Positions 50,112-58,130 of a stretch of DNA of 64,000 nucleotides are shown one piece after another. Each line of letters opens with the position of its first letter. Position 1 is the stretch's first letter. The notes beneath the pieces are model-generated. The model had not been told where the DNA came from. It searched no databases and saw nothing but the letters and a program-made list of their open reading frames with translations. The position numbers and the translations under genes were made by a program. This DNA is from Rhodovulum marinum (lineage in GTDB: Bacteria > Pseudomonadota > Alphaproteobacteria > Rhodobacterales > Rhodobacteraceae), in NCBI RefSeq assembly GCF_004343075.1, contig NZ_SLXP01000004.1, positions 194,405 through 258,404 of the forward strand. The letters are read 5' to 3'.

Positions 50112-50833
50112 GCGCGCTTCTCTCCACCCGCGCCTTGTCCAAATCCTTCGCGGGGCTGCGTGCCGTCCACGAGGTCGATTTCGACCTGGCCCCGGGCGAG
50201 ATCCGCGCGTTGATCGGCCCCAACGGCGCGGGCAAGACCACCTTCGTGTCGATGCTGATCGGGCGGATCGCGCCCACATCGGGCACTATCGAATTCGATG
50301 GCCGCGACATCACCCGGCTGCCCGCCCATGCCCGCGTGGCCCTCGGCATGGCCTATACCTTCCAGATCACCAGCGTGTTCGCCCGCCTCGACGTTGCGGA
50401 AAACGTCGCGCTGGCCGCGCGCCGCAGGCTGGGGCGCGACCGGGCGGCGGTCGCGCGCGAAACCGAGGCGGCGCTGGAACGGGTCGGGCTTGGCCAGTAT
50501 GGCGCGGCCCTGGCGGGCGATCTCAGCTATGGCCACCAGCGCCTTCTGGAGGTCGCGATGGGCCTCGCCCAGCGCCCGCGCCTGCTGATCCTCGACGAAC
50601 CGACCCAAGGGCTTGCCGACAGTGAAATCGCCGGGTTCAACGCGCTGATCCGGGACCTTGCCGCCGAGACCACCATCCTGCTGATCGAGCATAACATGGA
50701 CGTGGTGATGGAACTGGCCGACCGGATCACCGTGCTGAATTTCGGCGAGGTGCTGGCCGAGGGCACGCCCGCCGAGATCCATGCCAGCGCGGCCGTCCAG
50801 ACGGCCTATCTGGGGACCGGGGCCGATGCTTGA
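50108..50833 (+). CDS. livG: ABC transporter ATPase, LivG type
   Basis: A 241-aa ATPase. Walker A GPNGAGKT (37-44), the LivG signature LSYGHQ (139-144) in place of LSGGQ, and Walker B LLILDEP (159-165) are intact, with LIEHNMDVVMELADRITVLNFGEVLAEG as the C-terminal end. ATG at 50108 overlaps LivM by 4 nt; an in-frame ATG at 50099 would overlap more. It overlaps livF by 8 nt. Confidence 0.93.
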   Translation: MSALLSTRALSKSFAGLRAVHEVDFDLAPGEIRALIGPNGAGKTTFVSMLIGRIAPTSGTIEFDGRDITRLPAHARVALGMAYTFQITSVFARLDVAENVALAARRRLGRDRAAVARETEAALERVGLGQYGAALAGDLSYGHQRLLEVAMGLAQRPRLLILDEPTQGLADSEIAGFNALIRDLAAETTILLIEHNMDVVMELADRITVLNFGEVLAEGTPAEIHASAAVQTAYLGTGADA

Positions 50834-51521
50834 GCTTGACGGCATCGACGCGGGCTATGGCCCGGTGCAGGTGCTGCGCGGGCTGTCGCTGACCGCGCGT
50901 CCCGGCGAAATCACCTGCCTTCTGGGACGGAACGGCGCGGGCAAGACCACCACGATGAAGGCGATCATGGGGCTTCTGCCGCTCACCGCCGGCCGCATCA
51001 CGCTGGAGGGCGAAGACATTTCCCGACTGCCCGCCCACGAGGTGCCGAAACGCGGCATCGGCTATATCCCACAAGGGCGGCGGCTGTTTTCCGAACTGAC
51101 CGTGGCGCAGAACCTTGAAATCGGGATGCGGGTGCGCCCCAGCCCGCCGCAAGTGCTGACCCGCGTGCTGGAGCTGTTCCCGCGGCTGGCCGACCGCATG
51201 GGGCAGCGCGCCGAGACGTTGTCGGGGGGCGAACAGCAGATGCTGGCCACGGCCCGGGCGCTGTGTCTCGAGCCACGCGTGCTGTTGCTGGACGAGCCGA
51301 CCGAGGGTCTCCAACCCTCGATGATCGAGGCGATCCGGCAGGTGGTGGTGCGCATGAAATCCGAGGGCGTGGCGATCCTGCTGGTCGAACAGCGGCTCGA
51401 CGCAGTGATGTCTTCGGCCGACCGGGTGGTGTTCATCGAGAACGGCCAGGTCCGCGATAACGCCGATGCCGCCGACCTGCGCGCCCGCCCCGAGATGTTG
51501 AAACGCTACCTTGGGGTCTGA
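50826..51521 (+). CDS. livF: ABC transporter ATPase, LivF type
   Basis: A 231-aa ATPase pairing with LivG. Walker A GRNGAGKT (34-41), LSGGEQ (132-137) and Walker B VLLLDEP (152-158) are present, then the LivF-type EGLQPSMIEAI and LLVEQRLDAVMSSADRVVFIENGQV. The ATG at 50826 overlaps the LivG stop by 8 nt and gives the family length. It is the last gene of the operon and ends 3 nt before the MarR remnant that converges on it. Confidence 0.93.
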   Translation: MLELDGIDAGYGPVQVLRGLSLTARPGEITCLLGRNGAGKTTTMKAIMGLLPLTAGRITLEGEDISRLPAHEVPKRGIGYIPQGRRLFSELTVAQNLEIGMRVRPSPPQVLTRVLELFPRLADRMGQRAETLSGGEQQMLATARALCLEPRVLLLDEPTEGLQPSMIEAIRQVVVRMKSEGVAILLVEQRLDAVMSSADRVVFIENGQVRDNADAADLRARPEMLKRYLGV

Positions 51522-51524
51522 CGT

Positions 51525-51840
51525 TCAGCCCAGCTTTTCCAGCAGCGGTAGAAATACCGCCCGGTTCTCGGGCGAGAGTGGAGGCAAATTTTCGGCAGTG
51601 ATCCCGTGCGCCGCCGGAGCCATCGCCTTGAACAGCCTTTGCACTCTGTCTGTGGCCCGAACCCGCACCCGGCGCCTGTCGGCGGGATCGGGGGCGGTTT
51701 CGCGCTGTTCCTTGGCGCGCATTCGCTCCAAAACGCCCTTGGCCGTTGGACCGCTGCCGGTTCATGCTGTGCGGCGGGATGTAAAGGGTGGCTTGCTCTG
51801 GCCGCAACCCTTCGACCGCCAGCCGGGCATCGACGTTCAT
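51525..51840 (-). pseudogene. MarR-type regulator remnant
   Basis: Two frames carry pieces of a MarR regulator's C-terminal half. In one frame, from 51840, is LRPEQATLYIPPHSMNRQRSNGQG, the recognition-helix end (normally a ...SMNRxxQRLxxRGLV-like pattern). After a frameshift near 51725, RMRAKEQRETAPDPADRRRVRVRATDRVQRLFKAMAPAAHGITAENLPPLSPENRAVFLPLLEKL (parts: DPADRRRVRVRAT, FLPLLEKL) follows to 51525, with the wing and dimer helix. The first part of the gene is missing or unrecognisable. It is convergent with livF. Confidence 0.5.
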
Positions 51841-52061
51841 GTCGTCTGAAATGCCCGCGGGCGGATGACCTGCGCCGAAGAGGCGATGCTGGCGACCCTG
51901 ACGGCGATGATCGAGGCCATACGAATCGAACAGCGCACCTACCGCTCAGGGTACGGTCGGGCGCCCGGCGGTCGGTAAGGGCACCTTAACATGTTTCCTA
52001 CAGCCTGCTTCCCCGAGTCGGTCCGGCAATCGGGCACGGCAGCCCTGCAGGGGAACATGCC

Positions 52062-54134
52062 ATGACATTTCGTACCAAGATCGTCCTGTCGATTGCCGCG
52101 GCTGTGTTGATGACCGCTGTGCTTGTCCTTGTTCCGATGTTGATTGGTACGCAGGGATTGATCGGAAACGGTACCGCACGTGAACTGGAGCAGGTCGAGC
52201 TTCGGTTCCACGCAGCACTTGGCGACCGAATCGAAAGCGCGGTGACCAGTGCCGCACTTGTCGCCGGGATCCCGGATGTGCAGGCCGCGGCCGCCGCAAA
52301 CGATCGCGACAAGCTGGCGGCCATGTTCGTTCCCGGTTTCGAACGCATGAAGCGCGAGCGTGGAATCGCACAATTTCAATTCCATCAGCCTGATGCCCAT
52401 TCATTGCTGAGGGTGCACAAGCCGGGCAAGTTCGGAGACGATCTTTCCGGGTTTCGCCAGACCGTTGTCGAGGCGAATGCCCGGCGCATGCCGGTGGCGG
52501 GGCTGGAACGGGGGCGGGCGGGCCTCGGCATCCGCGGCATAGCGCCGGTCACCCATGACGGCGCCCATGTCGGCACGATCGAGATCGGGCTAGACCTAGA
52601 CGAGGCTTTCTTTGCCGCACTGGTACAGGACACCGACACCCGGTTGGAATTCTACGTTCTGCCGGACCGCGCCATCGCCGGGTTTTCCGAGGCCGATGCG
52701 GAATTGCGCCGCACCAGCGCCAATTTTCCCGGCCCTGCGCTATTGGACCGAGATGCGGCGTTGGCGGCCAGCACGGCACCGACACCGCCGGCGATCGTCG
52801 AGATGGACGGTCAAAGCTATGCCGCACGTGCCTTCCCGGTAACCGATTTCTCGGGCGATCCGGCGGGGATCGTACATGTGCTGGTCCCGCGCGCGGCCTA
52901 TCTGGCCATCGCCGGGCAAATGCGAAGCCTTGCCATTGGGGCGGCGCTTGTCGCGCTTTTGGCCGGGCTTGGGTTGGCGATCCTTCTGGCGGGCCGTATT
53001 TCGCATGCCCTGCGCGAGTTGATTGCCAGGATGAAACGCATGGCCGATGGCGATCTCGGCGTCGAATTCGCCGCGGGCTGCGCGCAGGGCGGCGAGCTGG
53101 GTGAGATGTGTGAAGCTCTGGTCCATTTCCGGGACGGGTTGATCGACGAACAGCGCCTTCAGCAAGAGCGCGAGACGGCCCAGGCGCATCAGAAGGCGGT
53201 GGTCGACCGGTTGGCCGAAGGGTTGCGCCGGCTTGCCGCGGGCGACATGGGCGCGACGATCGATTCCGAGTTGGGTAACGGGTATGAGGGGCTGCGCCGC
53301 GACTACAACGCTACTGTCTCAAGTCTGGCGATGCTGATCGCCGATATCTCGGACTCGGCGATGACGATTACCGGCAGCGTCGAGTCGATAAATTCGGCGG
53401 CGCATGACCTGTCGCGCCGCACCGAAAACGCGGCTGCAACGCTGGAAGAGACGGCCGCCGCGCTGCAGGACCTGACGACTTCGATCGGATCGACGGCCGA
53501 GGGCGCACGCGATGCCGACGAAATCGGCCGCGACGCCATCGCCAAGGCGAAATCGGGCGCCGATATCGTCGGCGAAACGGTGCGGGCAATGGGCGAGATC
53601 GACGCCTCGGCCGAGGAAATCGCGCGGATCATCCACGTGATCGACGATATCGCATTCCAGACCAACCTGCTGGCGCTGAACGCAGGCGTCGAGGCGGCGC
53701 GCGCTGGCGGCGCAGGCAGCGGCTTTGCCGTGGTCGCCTCCGAAGTGCGCGCGCTGGCGCTGCGAACCACGGAAGCCGCCCACGAGATCGGTGCACTGAT
53801 CTCGTCCTCGGGCGAGAAGGTCAAGCAGGGCGTCGGCCTTGTCGGCCGGACGGGCGAGGCATTGGGGGCCATCGTCGAGGCGGTGGGTGGTGTGACCGAA
53901 CGGGTCAGTGAAATCGCGAAACTCGCCGGCGAGCAGGCGGTTGGACTCGGCGAGGTGAATATCGCGGTTGGTCAGCTCGACCAGGTGACGCAACACAATG
54001 CGGCGATGTTCGAAGAGACGACCGCGGCAAGCGACACGCTGCAGAGTGAAGGAGAGCGGCTGCGTGCCCTGGTCGCGCGGTTCCAGGCTTCGGGGGCAGC
54101 GCCGAGTTCTGCCCTTCGTGCCCCGGCGGCCTGA
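52062..54134 (+). CDS. Methyl-accepting chemotaxis protein, Cache-type sensor
   Basis: A 690-aa chemoreceptor. TM1 is about 8-28; a periplasmic dCache-like sensor (about 30-285) includes [33 protein letters not shown]2 is about 290-311. A HAMP domain follows (about 311-365) and a second HAMP-like region around [17 protein letters not shown]. The signalling hairpin tip has the conserved [43 protein letters not shown] in parts ([15 protein letters not shown]). There is no C-terminal NWETF-type CheR tether. The ribosome-binding GGGGAA lies before the ATG. It precedes the IS region, and the che operon begins 3.3 kb further on. Confidence 0.92.
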   Translation: MTFRTKIVLSIAAAVLMTAVLVLVPMLIGTQGLIGNGTARELEQVELRFHAALGDRIESAVTSAALVAGIPDVQAAAAANDRDKLAAMFVPGFERMKRERGIAQFQFHQPDAHSLLRVHKPGKFGDDLSGFRQTVVEANARRMPVAGLERGRAGLGIRGIAPVTHDGAHVGTIEIGLDLDEAFFAALVQDTDTRLEFYVLPDRAIAGFSEADAELRRTSANFPGPALLDRDAALAASTAPTPPAIVEMDGQSYAARAFPVTDFSGDPAGIVHVLVPRAAYLAIAGQMRSLAIGAALVALLAGLGLAILLAGRISHALRELIARMKRMADGDLGVEFAAGCAQGGELGEMCEALVHFRDGLIDEQRLQQERETAQAHQKAVVDRLAEGLRRLAAGDMGATIDSELGNGYEGLRRDYNATVSSLAMLIADISDSAMTITGSVESINSAAHDLSRRTENAAATLEETAAALQDLTTSIGSTAEGARDADEIGRDAIAKAKSGADIVGETVRAMGEIDASAEEIARIIHVIDDIAFQTNLLALNAGVEAARAGGAGSGFAVVASEVRALALRTTEAAHEIGALISSSGEKVKQGVGLVGRTGEALGAIVEAVGGVTERVSEIAKLAGEQAVGLGEVNIAVGQLDQVTQHNAAMFEETTAASDTLQSEGERLRALVARFQASGAAPSSALRAPAA

Positions 54135-54414
54135 GAAGGTTCTGTAACATCCTCGCACCCTCCGGAAAACGACCGCAGAATCTGGGCGGACTCGGTTCTG
54201 GGCCGGGTCTGCTTTCACCTTGGCCGGTCCAGGGTTGAAACCAGGAAGGCAAAGCCGGAGAAGCTGGCAAGAATCTTCGGACGGCGAAGGAAGGTCCCGC
54301 ATTAAAATTTTATAAATTGTAAGAAATTTAGGGCCTTGTGGTGTTCGGCATAACGGTCGTCCGCGATCATCCCGCGCAGCGGCCCGAAGTCGCAGGCCGT
54401 CCCGACAATGAGAT
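54135..54414. other. Intergenic stretch after chemoreceptor, AT-rich end
   Basis: About 280 bp with no supported gene. The first part has GC-rich sequence and the segment 54303-54330 is strikingly AT-rich (AAAATTTTATAAATTGTAAG) against the high-GC background, then IS remnants begin. It may mark an insertion junction. No terminator hairpin with a T-run was found. Confidence 0.4.
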
Positions 54415-54660
54415 GTCAGTCGCCTGGCATCCTTTGCCGCGCCGCCAGACCGCCATCATCGGCGCATCCATGACCAGCGCGGCATCGCGATCCGCCTTCA
54501 TGGACCAGCCAACAATGCGCCGCGAGATCGGATCCAGCACGACCGCGACATACAGCCAGCCCTTGGCGGTTCAGATATCGGTGAAGTCGGCCAGCCATTT
54601 CTGGTTTGGACGGTCGGCCTCGAAATCGCGGGCGAGGATGTTGTCGGCGCTACGCCGACT
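54415..54660 (-). pseudogene. IS3-family transposase fragment (minus strand)
   Basis: Read on the minus strand from about 54660: SADNILARDFEADRPNQKWLADFTDI, an in-frame TGA, then TAKGWLYVAVVLDPISRRIVGWSMKADRDAALVMDAPMMAVWRRGKG in parts. The QxWLADxT and DPxSRxIVGW blocks are from the DDE catalytic region of IS3-type OrfB. Only about 80 codons remain, with a stop codon inside and no flanking ends, so it is dead. It lies head to head with the plus-strand IS3-family element and probably comes from a different IS. Confidence 0.7.
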
Positions 54661-54951
54661 GATGTGCCTCATGGGGCTGATACCGATCTACCAGAAGCCC
54701 GACACGAGCAGGCCGGCGAAGGGCCACAAGACCTATTCCTCTCTGCTCATAGGACTGCCGATCGATAGTCCGAACCAGGTTTGGTGCGTGGATATCACCT
54801 ATCTGCCTATGCGCCGTGGGTTCCTTTACCTCGTGGCGATCATGGACTGGCACACTTGCAAGGTCTTGGCCTCGCGCGTCTCGAACACGCTAAAGGCGGA
54901 CTTCTGCGTCGAGGCAATGACCGAGGCCATTCACAATTTCGGCACACCCGA

Positions 54952-54959
54952 GATCATGA
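54952..54959. repeat. Target-site duplication, left copy
   Basis: GATCATGA immediately before the IS66 left end; identical to 56481-56488. Eight-bp duplications are the IS66-family hallmark. Confidence 0.9.
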
Positions 54960-55044
54960 GTAATCGGGGCTTTATCCCCACTTTCCTGTGATTTTCCGGT
55001 TCTGCGAGTCCTTTCCTGTTGGATGACAGGGGTGGATTTTCTCC

Positions 55045-55449
55045 ATGGAGACTATGACTGAGTTTCTCAGGTCACTGGGCGTGGTGATCTACGAGGACGG
55101 GCGGCGGCGCTGGCCGGATGAGGTGAAGGCGCGGGTTGTGGCGGAGACGCTGCTGCCGGGGGCGACGGTGAATGCCGTGGCCGCGCAGTATGAGCTGCGG
55201 CCGAACCACGTGTCGGAATGGCGGCGCCTGGCCCGCGACGGGAAGCTTGTGTTGCCAGCCCTTGATGACGAACCGTCGTTTGCGCCGCTGGTCCTGTGCG
55301 ATGCCGGGATGTCGCCGGAAGGTCCGGCCAGCGCCACGGTGCCGGAGCGGATCGAGATCGTTTCCGGCGCGGTGCTGCTTCGGCTTGACGCGGCCACATC
55401 GGCCGGCCGGGTCGCCGAGATCGTGCGCGCGCTCGGGGCACCGGCATGA
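55045..55449 (+). CDS. tnpA: IS66-family TnpA
   Basis: A 134-aa protein with the TnpA helix-turn-helix: [53 protein letters not shown] in parts ([36 protein letters not shown]). Length and frame are intact. In IS66 it is required for transposition along with TnpB and TnpC, which are broken here, so it is unlikely to support transposition alone. Its stop overlaps the tnpB remnant start by 4 nt. Confidence 0.85.
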   Translation: METMTEFLRSLGVVIYEDGRRRWPDEVKARVVAETLLPGATVNAVAAQYELRPNHVSEWRRLARDGKLVLPALDDEPSFAPLVLCDAGMSPEGPASATVPERIEIVSGAVLLRLDAATSAGRVAEIVRALGAPA

Positions 55450-55589
55450 TGATGCCCTCGCACAAGGTGCGCATCCTGGTGGCGACGCGGCCGGTCGATT
55501 TCCGCAAGGGGCATGACGGGCTGGCCGAACATCTGAAACGGTCCACCAAGCTCTTCATGGAGTTCGCAGGGGACCGTGGCGCCGCGTAA
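55446..55589 (+). pseudogene. IS66 TnpB-TnpC junction fragment
   Basis: A 47-codon frame starts at ATG 55446, overlapping tnpA by 4 nt. Residues about 1-27 ([27 protein letters not shown]) are the beginning of TnpB; then HLKRSTKLFM follows, which belongs to the middle of TnpC (before its conserved DETxxPVLDPG block), so a deletion of about 1 kb joined the two. It ends in a stop at 55587-55589. Confidence 0.75.
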
Positions 55590-55596
55590 GCCCCGG

Positions 55597-56451
55597 AGAA
55601 CGTCACAGCGCCGGTGCTGGACCCGGGGAAGGGCAAGACGAAAACCGGCTATCTCTGGGCGCTGGCCCGCGACGATCGATCATGGGGCGGGGACGATCCG
55701 CCCGGGGTGGTCTACTTCTACGCCCCCGGCCGCCACGGCCAGAACGCGGAAACCGTCCTGACCGGCTTTGATGGCATGCCTCACGGATCGACGGATATCC
55801 GGGCTATAACCGGCTGACCAGGCCGTCCCGGAAAGGCGGCGATCCGATCACCGTGGCGCATTGCTGGGCCCATGCGAGGCGCAAGCTGAAAGAGGTCTTC
55901 GACCGCGACGGCTCCGAGATCGCCGCCGTTCGCCATTGTGCTTGAACCAATGGCGCACCAATGGCTCGCCCTGCGCCGGATCGCCGAACTCTACGCGATC
56001 GAGAAAGACATCCGCGGCTGCGCCCCCGGCCAGCGCCTGTCGGCCCGTCAGGCCCGGGTCCGCACCTCTGGTCGCCGCCTTCGGCGAGTGGCTGCAAGCG
56101 CAACGCCTGCGCGTCTCCGCCAAGTCCCGCCTCGGCGAAAAGCTCGCCTATATCCATGACCATTGGGACGGGCTGCAGACCTTCCTGACCGACGGCCGCG
56201 TCGAGATCGACTCCAACGCCGTCGAAAATCTGGTTCGTCCGATTGCCCTGAATCGCAAGAATGCACTCTTCGCCGGTCATGACGAGGGCGGCAGAACTTG
56301 GGGCCGCATCGCCTCGCTGATCGAGACCTGCAAGATCAACGGCGTGGAGCCCTTCGCCTATCTCAAGGCCACCCTCGAGGCCATCGCGAACGGCCATCCC
56401 CAAAGCCGGCTCGACGACCTGCTCCCGTGGAACTTCCAGCCGTCAACCTGA
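55597..56451 (+). pseudogene. IS66 TnpC transposase remnant
   Basis: The C-terminal half of TnpC, broken by frameshifts. Pieces are APVLDPGKGKTKTGYLWALARDD (about 55610), PPGVVYFYAPGRHGQNAETVLTGFDG, a middle part in another frame (HQWLALRRIAELYAIEKDIRG, near 55960), and the intact end LGEKLAYIHDHWDGLQTFLTDGRVEIDSNAVENLVRPIALNRKNALFAGHDEGG to LLPWNFQPST (parts). At least two frameshifts lie between 55770 and 56090, so it cannot make a working transposase. Confidence 0.85.
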
Positions 56452-56480
56452 AAACCGGGTGACCGTCAGACGACGCTTAC

Positions 56481-56488
56481 GATCATGA
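56481..56488. repeat. Target-site duplication, right copy
   Basis: GATCATGA immediately after the IS66 right end; identical to 54952-54959. Confidence 0.9.
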
Positions 56489-56811
56489 ACACCGATCAAG
56501 GTTCGCATTTCACGTCCTTCGCATGGACGGACCGGCTCCGCCGATCCGGCGTGCGCATCTCGATGGATGGGAAAGGCCGCTTCCTCGAGAACATCTTCTT
56601 CGAGAGGCTATGGCGCACCCTGAAATACGAGCGCGTCTGCCGGCACCCCTGGAAGACAGGGTCGGAGACAAGGGCGGCCATCCGGAAGCGGATGACCTTC
56701 TACAACCACCGGCACCCTCATTCAGCCCTGGGTGGCAAGCCACCGGCGCTGGCCTGTTGGCAGAGAAATGATATCAACCAACCTGGTCAGCAGGTGCAAC
56801 GAGTAGCTTAA

Positions 56812-57475
56812 ACTACGCCAGATCCTGTCCAGTGATCGGGGAGTAGCTCAGTCAGGCTGCGGCGAGAGGACCCGATGCCTTGAGACAGAGCCCCAAGTGC
56901 GCTCATCACACCGGTGTGAGCTTTGCGGATTGTGCAGGAGAGAAGGAGATATCCGAGATCGGGATCGCTGCTCGACGCCTTGAAAAGAGGCCCCCAAGCG
57001 GCAATTGCCCATCACTCGAACCGCGCCTGCGCTCCGGTTTACTTCCCGAATTCGGGCCGCAGGTCACGCTAAGGCGAGGTCGTCCGCGCCAGCCACGGTA
57101 AGGCCTTTCAACTGCCCGACGGTGCAGGCCCTCCCGATCCGTCGCGAGCGCGGCACGCGCCCGGCTTTGCCGACTTCGCGCAACCTGCGCAATTACGCGA
57201 TTTTGTTTAAAAATAAGCTCGTTTCCCAGGCGGATTGATTCCCTGCATCTTCAGGGGTTTGCCGTCTGATCCGGCGGTTGATGACATGCACCCGCCATCG
57301 GTATGCCGCTGGGCGGCCAAAGATTCGGCCAATCCCCCGGTCATAGACCAAACGCCCCGCGTGGCGCCTCGCCGGATCACCTCAGCCCGGACGAGAGACG
57401 TTCACCAGTTCTTAGGCTTCGTGGGGGTAATCAGATTGAGGCATCGCATGACATGCAGCGTAACGGGGAATCGTC
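56812..57475. other. Intergenic region upstream of the che operon
   Basis: About 660 bp without a supported gene between the IS3 right part and the STAS gene. A short frame near 56960-57070 reads LLDALKRGPQAAIAHHSN, faintly like an IS3-type DDE region, so the start of this stretch may be further IS debris. The segment 57195-57225 is AT-rich. The GGGGAA ribosome-binding site before 57476 is clear; the che promoter is presumably in the last 250 bp but no element could be named. Confidence 0.4.
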
Positions 57476-57760
57476 ATGGACTCTGATCGTCAGATCGACC
57501 TCGACATAAACGATCCGGCTTGGGCCGACGCGCCCGGAGACATCGTAAAGTCCGTGCTCGGCGAGGGACCGCACAGCGTCACGGTCCGGGCGTCCGGCGC
57601 GCCCACGGCGCTGTCGGCCCAGGTTCTGACCGTGCTCCGGCGCCATGTCGAGGCTGGCGGCGGATCGTTTTCCGTTCCCGAACCGTCCGCCGATTTCGTC
57701 GAGGGGCTGACGCTTCTCGGCCTCCGCGACGCGATCCTCGGCCCCGAAGGAGTGCAGTAA
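57476..57760 (+). CDS. STAS-domain protein, first gene of the che operon
   Basis: A 94-aa protein with a STAS-like pattern: an N-terminal beta strand, the conserved APTALSAQVLTVLRRHVEAGG and a C-terminal GLTLLGLRDAILG strand-helix. It resembles the MlaB/anti-sigma-antagonist type found in alphaproteobacterial che clusters. A serine at the usual phosphorylation site is not clear. It overlaps cheY by 1 nt (TAATG) and starts after GGGGAA. Role in chemotaxis unknown. Confidence 0.75.
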   Translation: MDSDRQIDLDINDPAWADAPGDIVKSVLGEGPHSVTVRASGAPTALSAQVLTVLRRHVEAGGGSFSVPEPSADFVEGLTLLGLRDAILGPEGVQ

Positions 57761-58128
57761 TGATCAACGTACTTGCCATCGACGATTCCCTCACCATCCG
57801 CGAGATGGTGCGCGAGGTCCTCAGTTCGGCGGGTTTTACCGTCACCACCGCCAATGATGGCGCCGATGGTGTCAGCGTGTTCGAACAGGATCAGTACGAT
57901 GCGGTGATCACCGATATCAACATGCCCCGGATGGACGGTTTCGGCGTGATAGAACATATACGCGGCGGTGCGGTGAACACCCGGGTGCCGATCCTGGTTC
58001 TCACGACCGAAAGCGGCCCGGCACTGAAGGAACGCGCGCGAAAGGCCGGGGCGACCGGCTGGATCGTCAAGCCGTTCGAGGACGAGGGCCTGATCAACGT
58101 GATCCGCCGTGTGACGGGGGCCCGCTGA
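57760..58128 (+). CDS. cheY: Response regulator CheY
   Basis: A 122-aa single receiver domain. The acidic pair D8/D9, phosphoacceptor Asp52 (AVITDINMPRMDG), Thr82/83 (VLTTES) and Lys104 (IVKPFED) are all in place. The ATG at 57760 overlaps the previous stop. It is the first of two CheY proteins in this operon and lies right before cheA. Confidence 0.92.
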   Translation: MINVLAIDDSLTIREMVREVLSSAGFTVTTANDGADGVSVFEQDQYDAVITDINMPRMDGFGVIEHIRGGAVNTRVPILVLTTESGPALKERARKAGATGWIVKPFEDEGLINVIRRVTGAR

Positions 58129-58130
58129 CC

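Larger units (their letters stand above)
54960..56480. mobile_element. Internally deleted IS66-family element
   Basis: The ends begin GTAATCGGGG on the left and, read inward from the right, GTAAGCGTCG, which match at GTAA and CG and fit IS66 terminal repeats. An 8-bp duplication GATCATGA flanks it. The element is 1521 bp, clearly shorter than the usual 2.4-2.7 kb. Inside are an intact tnpA, a tnpB cut after about 20 codons and joined to a tnpC piece, and a frameshifted tnpC. It is inserted in an IS3-family transposase gene. Confidence 0.88.
54646..56811 (+). mobile_element. IS3-family transposase remnant interrupted by IS66
   Basis: An IS3-type OrfB is split in two. The left piece (about 54646-54959) encodes LRRLMCLMGLIPIYQKPDTSRPAKGHKTYSSLL and PNQVWCVDITYLPMRRGFLYLVAIMDWHTCKVLAS, up to GTPEIM. 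The right piece (56489-56811) continues with NTDQGSHFTSFAWTDRL and ends QQVQRVA and a stop. Removing the IS66 insert and one copy of the 8-bp duplication restores EIMNTDQG in frame, so this is one gene. The N-terminal half of OrfB and OrfA are missing, so it was already truncated or is hidden by other deletion. Right end beyond 56811 not defined. Confidence 0.85.

Noticed and set aside
56837..56856. GGGAGTAGCTCAGTCAGG, a tRNA-like D-arm
   Set aside because: There is no acceptor stem pairing, no anticodon arm and no GTTCRA T-loop at the right distance; it looks like IS3 end sequence.
57235..57486. Small open frame before the STAS gene
   Set aside because: No ribosome-binding site or coding bias, and it overlaps the STAS start in another frame.
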